From UKL13-3 sp040387195 (lineage in GTDB: Bacteria > Bacteroidota > Bacteroidia > UKL13-3): DNA of 64,000 nucleotides. Positions 59,722 to 64,000 of the stretch are shown here, piece after piece (position 1 is the stretch's first letter; each line of letters begins with the position of its first letter). The translations under genes were made by a program, and so were the position numbers. The DNA lies in NCBI GenBank assembly GCA_040387195.1, contig JAZKEF010000013.1, positions 1-64,000 on the forward strand, given 5' to 3'. The notes under the pieces were generated by a model, which was given only the letters and a program-made list of their open reading frames with translations, was not told the DNA's origin and did no database searches.

Positions 59722-60783
59722 TTAAATGAGGTGATGCAGCAACCGCTTATAACTGTCCATAAATGTCTGTTCACTATAATGTTGATGAACATTTTCTTTT
59801 AGCTTGATTGCTTTACCGGCAGCGAGGGGAGGGTTGTTTAACATGAAAACTAGAGTTTCGGCCAATAACTCGGGCTTTGCAGACGGTAAAACCCAGCCGA
59901 ACTCGCCATTACCCAGTACTTTCGCACATTGTCCTACATCTGTAGATACTACAGCCAGCCCGGCAAGACCATATTCTAGCAAGCTCACAGGTAACCCTTC
60001 GGATGTAGAACTGATCACACCTATGGATGCTTCTCCTAAAATTGCTTCAATATCATTCACCTGCCCAAGCAATGTAATATTGTCGGATAGATCTAGTTGA
60101 TGAATCATTTCTTTTACCTGTGCTGCATAATGCGGGTTGGCATCCTTGCCGATGAGGTAAAGTTTGAATGATACGTTTTGTTTCTTAACCAGGACAAGTG
60201 CTTTGAGTAAAGTAGGATGATCTTTTACAGGAAGCATGTTGGCGTTCATTACGATAACGTTTGATGCCCTTTGGGAAATATTCAGTGGAAATAGGGAAGC
60301 AAAATTGGGTAAACAAACAATTGATTTTTCTTTTACCGACATGTGTTTAATGTGCCAGCGGGTTATTTCATCATTTACTGCAATGATTCCGTTGATAAAG
60401 ATAGAAAGCAGCATATGAAAAATATTGTCCTTTGCATGTTGACGGTTTCCGAAATGATCATGCCATATAAGTCTTACTGTTGGGTTGAGTATTTTAAGGA
60501 TACAGGCCCAGAACAATGTTGTGGAATGAGCATGGATACATTGTGGTTTTTCTTTACGGATAAATTTATAGATCCGGATAAAAACCGGAAGGTCAAACCG
60601 GTGTTTTTTGTTACAGGTAAAAAGTGTTGTGTCAGAGTTGAGCCTGGCAGATAAGGTATAAGGCCTGCGGGTTACAATCACAGCGTTTTCAATACCCGAA
60701 GCATTTAAACCATTGGCAATGTTTACGCACATTCTCTCGGTACCACCCATCTCAAGGGAGTCAACCAACTGAACAATTTTCAT
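59722..60783 (-). CDS. Family 4 glycosyltransferase
   Basis: The 353-residue GT-B protein opens MKIVQLVDSLEMGGTERMCV and has the donor-binding region GVISSTSEGLPVSLLEYGLA, then VSTDVGQCAKVL. The acceptor half includes HAHSTTLFWACIL. It should add one sugar to a lipid-linked glycan at the inner face of the inner membrane, specificity unknown. Its ATG overlaps the stop of the preceding glycosyltransferase by 4 bases (ATGA). Confidence 0.93.
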   Translation of the reverse strand: MKIVQLVDSLEMGGTERMCVNIANGLNASGIENAVIVTRRPYTLSARLNSDTTLFTCNKKHRFDLPVFIRIYKFIRKEKPQCIHAHSTTLFWACILKILNPTVRLIWHDHFGNRQHAKDNIFHMLLSIFINGIIAVNDEITRWHIKHMSVKEKSIVCLPNFASLFPLNISQRASNVIVMNANMLPVKDHPTLLKALVLVKKQNVSFKLYLIGKDANPHYAAQVKEMIHQLDLSDNITLLGQVNDIEAILGEASIGVISSTSEGLPVSLLEYGLAGLAVVSTDVGQCAKVLGNGEFGWVLPSAKPELLAETLVFMLNNPPLAAGKAIKLKENVHQHYSEQTFMDSYKRLLHHLI

Positions 60784-61901
60784 ATCAGTTTTTGAATTTC
60801 GGCATTAAAATTTTCCAATGTATACCCACGCGCCCACTCCATACCCGATTGGGCCATTGCAGCATATTTTGCAGGATTATTTAATAAAGAAACAATAGCT
60901 TCCAAGGGTGGGTGGTTGATATGAGGTACCAGTAATCCCCGCTCCTCATGATGCAACATCCACGGTACACATGAAACAGAAGTAGATATAGGTACGCAAC
61001 CCCACCACATGGCTTCTGCTATAGCTTTTGGCCAACCTTCGCTCGCTGATAATAACAGTAAAAAATGACTGCTTTGATAGGCCATCTTTAAAGTGTCGCT
61101 GTTTACATTCCCATGGATATATGCAACACTTTCCAAATTGTGTGTTTGTATGTAGGAAGTTAAGTTTTCCCTTAGCGGACCTTCACCATAAAAGTGAATC
61201 TCCAATCGAATATGTTGTTGTATTAAAGCGTGAACAAGCTTCAAACCTTCCATTGGTCTTTTACCGGGAGTAAGCACTCCCGCAAATATAAACTTAATAG
61301 GTTTATCTGGCGTTATTGTCCTCGGTGTAGTTTCTATACGGTCCCTGTCAAAATATGAGGCAGTAAAAAACGGAAGAATGTTTTTATTCCGGTCGGGCCA
61401 TCGGCCATACACCAATGTTTGGCTGTTATGTGTTAAGAAGGTGTTCCGCATGATTCGTTGCTGCAACCTGTAACTCCAGGGTTGAGTACTGTTCCAATCC
61501 CAATTGCCGGCATATTTGGCAGTTTTTTTCTTCCATGGAAAAAGCAATTGAACCAAACATCCCAGCAAGGCAAGATTACCAGGGCAACGCAAATGAATAT
61601 GATTAGCTCTTATCATTCCCAAAACCAACACAGCAAAAATGTAAGGAATACAGCAGAGAGACCGCAGAATTTGAATGGGGGAAGTCAGCTCAAAAGCAGG
61701 CACCCTTAGAAATGAAATATTCGGATGATTGTATGTCAGGTCAATCTTACCGGCCTGTTGGTGTTTGTTTAGCGGAGCAATCACAATTACTTTTTCTGTA
61801 TGTTGAATCCAAAGATTCATCTCACGTACGTATGGACCATATGCAGCATATTTTCCTTCATCCAATGTATGGGCAACATGTGTTACAATTAAAAAAGTCA
61901 T
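60780..61901 (-). CDS. Family 4 glycosyltransferase
   Basis: The 373-residue protein has a GT-B fold with the C-terminal donor site (HFLLLLSASEGWPKAIAEAM, then PISTSVSCVPWML) and starts MTFLIVTHVAHTLDEGKYAA. A middle segment has the family stretch KFIFAGVLTPGKRPMEGLKL. It overlaps both neighbours by 4 bases (ATGA-type). Sugar specificity cannot be read from sequence. Confidence 0.92.
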   Translation of the reverse strand: MTFLIVTHVAHTLDEGKYAAYGPYVREMNLWIQHTEKVIVIAPLNKHQQAGKIDLTYNHPNISFLRVPAFELTSPIQILRSLCCIPYIFAVLVLGMIRANHIHLRCPGNLALLGCLVQLLFPWKKKTAKYAGNWDWNSTQPWSYRLQQRIMRNTFLTHNSQTLVYGRWPDRNKNILPFFTASYFDRDRIETTPRTITPDKPIKFIFAGVLTPGKRPMEGLKLVHALIQQHIRLEIHFYGEGPLRENLTSYIQTHNLESVAYIHGNVNSDTLKMAYQSSHFLLLLSASEGWPKAIAEAMWWGCVPISTSVSCVPWMLHHEERGLLVPHINHPPLEAIVSLLNNPAKYAAMAQSGMEWARGYTLENFNAEIQKLI

Positions 61902-62917
61902 ACTTGTGCGTGGGGTTTACTAAATAATAATTGAATCCAGGCAACCATCCGTCCGCTGAAATCACCCCAGGCTTGTTGTCTTATGCGGGATGATGATGTA
62001 AGGATATTACTCAGCCTGAAAAAGGCAAGCAGCAAGGTGATGAGGTGCCATTTAATAATATTAATGATTCCGGGGTGAGGGTATTTAAGACGCCATACAT
62101 ACCAGCCATTCCGAACTACCATTTTCCCAAATTTATATGTATGTGGTCGTCCGGATTCTGCATGATGGTGTGTTAACCGTGCAGCAGTTTGGGTTATGAG
62201 TTTTCCATACTTGTTTGCCCTCACCGAAAAATCATAATCTTCATACAAACCATAACCTTCAAAAAAAGTTGAAAATTGAATATGGGTAAAAATGTGTTTA
62301 CGATATGCCGTAATACCACCCATAATATGGTCAACTTCATACTGTTTTCCCGTGGGGGGAAGAGAAGATTTTCCGTGACTATATGGAGGAATGATGCCGG
62401 GCTGGGTATGAATGGGGAAAAGACCTAATGCAGCTCTGAATCGATCTCTTAACGATAACTCGAGGTAAAAGCCATCAAGGTATTGGCAAAACTTCGGAAG
62501 TTTGCTTTGAGATTGAGCAGGCAACCAATAACATTCGTTGGTGATCAATCCGTCACATCCGATGATGGAGGAATTGGAAAAAGGGATAAGCATCTGTTCG
62601 AAAAAATCGGATTCAAGGAGTACGTCATCATCCAAGAAAAAAACGATTTCAGCATCAGGGTGCAAATGATCTATACCAATATTTCGTTGTTTGGTTAATC
62701 CCCGGTTTGCCCCATCCGCTTTTACGTATTGAATGGGCAATAGTGCAGTTAACTCTTTAATGATGGTTTCCGTTTCTCTATCCTCTGAACCATCAATAAT
62801 AAGTAATTGCAATGGCTTACAAGTTTGTCCGGTAATGGAATGTAAAAGGTTCAGCGTGGGTTGCGGACGCTTATACGTGCAGATAATAACTGAAAATGGT
62901 ATGTGGAATGAAGACAC
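61898..62917 (-). CDS. Family 2 glycosyltransferase
   Basis: The 339-residue protein has an N-terminal GT-A domain: FSVIICTYKRPQPTLNLLHS, the DxD-type metal site in IVFFLDDDVLLESDFFEQM (about residues 90-108) and an acceptor region with YGLYEDYDFSVRANKYGKLI. A hydrophobic segment near the end may touch the membrane. It is related to the next gene upstream and may add the neighbouring sugar. It overlaps the GT4 gene by 4 bases. Confidence 0.93.
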   Translation of the reverse strand: MSSFHIPFSVIICTYKRPQPTLNLLHSITGQTCKPLQLLIIDGSEDRETETIIKELTALLPIQYVKADGANRGLTKQRNIGIDHLHPDAEIVFFLDDDVLLESDFFEQMLIPFSNSSIIGCDGLITNECYWLPAQSQSKLPKFCQYLDGFYLELSLRDRFRAALGLFPIHTQPGIIPPYSHGKSSLPPTGKQYEVDHIMGGITAYRKHIFTHIQFSTFFEGYGLYEDYDFSVRANKYGKLITQTAARLTHHHAESGRPHTYKFGKMVVRNGWYVWRLKYPHPGIINIIKWHLITLLLAFFRLSNILTSSSRIRQQAWGDFSGRMVAWIQLLFSKPHAQV

Positions 62918-62933
62918 TTGAATGGCAGTATGA

Positions 62934-64000
62934 TTATTTGTATCGGAGACCTAATGAAATCAATTTTTGGGCATACCAAACAGATTTGCGGTATTGTAGT
63001 AATTTGTAAGGAATATTCAATATCCGGAGTGGCAATTTTAACTTACTCCCACGGCCCAGGTAGTGCATAAAGTATTTGATTTTGTATTCTGCAATCTGAC
63101 CCGGTTTGAAATGTTTATGGATGTAATACATGATAGTAGGACTGGGAACAGGCCTTATCCATTTAACCGGAGTATCGAGTTCCCATGGTTGCTGTTTACG
63201 TTTTTTGCCAAGCAGTTTGGCTTGTGCTCCCCACCAGCGGTAACCTCCCGAAGCAGGTTTTAAGTGCAGGTTAACGGCATATGGATTGTATAAAACAACC
63301 ACGCCCGATTTAACCAGCGACAACCCAAAATCACTGTCTTCTCCGTATCCACCATCATAGTTCACATCATTACCTGTGAGTTTTTGTACATGCTCTTTTC
63401 TTACACAGGAGTTCGCATTGTTAAATCCGGCCGAGACTCCTATTTTGGTCGTTGAATGTTTACCACGTTTAGCAGCTAAGTCCTCCTGATTTTGTTGAGG
63501 ATGATCGGCCCGGATATCCAATCCATTACAAGCGCCTGCGCGGTATGTTTGGAGCAAGCGGATATGGTTTTCAATATAATCAGGTGCAATTCTGATATCG
63601 TCATCACCAAAAATAATAAAATCTCCTGTGCTCAATTCTATTCCCTCATTTCGGGCGCGGCAGCTTCCTTTGCTGGTTTGCCATTTTACGATAAGTTCAA
63701 AATCATAGTTGGATGTGTTGTACAATGACTCCTCCCGCTGATCGGCAGGTGTTGCATCTACTACAATTACCTGTGTTGGTGTGTATGTTTGCCGGTTTAA
63801 ATCATTCAGAAGTTGCAGGGTGTAATCCTGCCGCATCATGGTGGGAATAATGTAGCTAACAGATGGATCCCCATGAATGGCGGATAGAACCTTAGGTGCA
63901 ATTACGGGTGTGTGATAATCGAAGGTGGCATTTTTTTTAGCATACAGGAAAGCTCTTGTTTCGGAAAGATTCCATATTCCTTTGCGTATCCATAAATACA
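62934..64000 (-). CDS. Family 2 glycosyltransferase, 5' truncated by window edge
   Basis: The frame stays open past the ATG at 63839 to the right edge of the window: before MMRQDYTLQLLNDLNRQ the codons read SVSYIIPT, the first strand of the GT-A fold, and 45 or so residues more. The true start is beyond 64000, and a call from 63839 would lose the nucleotide-binding first strand. The rest has FIIFGDDDIRIAPDYIE (metal site), GYGEDSDFGLSLVKSGVV and a membrane-associated C-terminus. It is the first gene seen of the glycan operon, which continues to the right. Confidence 0.92.
   Translation of the reverse strand, partial: YLWIRKGIWNLSETRAFLYAKKNATFDYHTPVIAPKVLSAIHGDPSVSYIIPTMMRQDYTLQLLNDLNRQTYTPTQVIVVDATPADQREESLYNTSNYDFELIVKWQTSKGSCRARNEGIELSTGDFIIFGDDDIRIAPDYIENHIRLLQTYRAGACNGLDIRADHPQQNQEDLAAKRGKHSTTKIGVSAGFNNANSCVRKEHVQKLTGNDVNYDGGYGEDSDFGLSLVKSGVVVLYNPYAVNLHLKPASGGYRWWGAQAKLLGKKRKQQPWELDTPVKWIRPVPSPTIMYYIHKHFKPGQIAEYKIKYFMHYLGRGSKLKLPLRILNIPYKLLQYRKSVWYAQKLISLGLRYK

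Noticed and set aside
47515..64000. Glycan cluster as a genomic island with integrase or tRNA border
   Set aside because: No integrase, transposase or tRNA was found at the visible end; the right end is outside the window.

Overview
The window comes from a Bacteroidota (Bacteroidetes) genome, probably a draft assembly because it holds two 10-N gaps. Several signs agree: an alternative complex III (Act) operon in place of cytochrome bc1; a secreted protein with a type IX secretion (T9SS) C-terminal sorting domain; a periplasmic-propeller sensor kinase paired with a NarL-type regulator; a long SecA of 1109 residues; promoters of the Bacteroidetes TAnnTTTG type; and few Shine-Dalgarno sequences. 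The exact order is not resolved. Chitinophagia or Sphingobacteriia-like relatives seem plausible from gene style, but that is inference.

Region 1-9.6 kb: the end of a lipoprotein gene, fabD, a repeat-filled intergenic patch, and a two-component system (response regulator plus propeller histidine kinase) divergent from a 1224-residue T9SS cargo protein. Region 9.7-15.8 kb: trhO, a dispersed-repeat cluster whose last unit supplies the stop codon of a WD40 protein, a 4'-phosphopantetheinyl transferase, a small exported protein, and a three-gene operon (di-heme oxidoreductase, Rieske protein, porin) with its own promoter and terminator. Region 15.8-26 kb: fumarylacetoacetase-family hydrolase, ORF6N protein, SPOR protein, deoC, secA, an outer-membrane protein, metF and a B12-binding radical SAM protein. 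Region 26-29.9 kb: AraC regulator, hybrid kinase with six or so 20-residue coiled-coil repeats, and a lone receiver. Region 29.9-35.4 kb: rlmF and rluF, a phosphohexomutase, gcdH and folB, separated by palindromic repeats.

Region 35.5-38.7 kb: an overlapping HAD phosphatase and UbiA prenyltransferase (decaprenyl-phosphate phosphoribosyltransferase-like), divergent from a polytopic GT-C-like protein. Together they suggest a polyprenyl-phosphate-pentose glycosylation module. Region 38.9-47.3 kb: the complete actABCDEF operon on the minus strand, framed by a clear promoter and by terminators on both sides, with no oxidase genes inside the unit.

Region 47.5-64 kb: a minus-strand surface-glycan operon that enters from beyond the right edge. 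It carries five glycosyltransferases, a Wzy/WaaL-like ligase or polymerase, asparagine synthase, a PaaK/CapK-like adenylating enzyme, GNAT acetyltransferase, polysaccharide-deacetylase-like protein, DegT aminotransferase, a small PglC-type sugar transferase and a PglF/CapD-type dehydratase. The last three resemble the enzymes that make and load a diamino-trideoxy sugar onto undecaprenyl phosphate. No Wzx flippase or export genes are seen, so the locus continues to the right. No rRNA, tRNA, CRISPR or complete insertion sequence was recognised.
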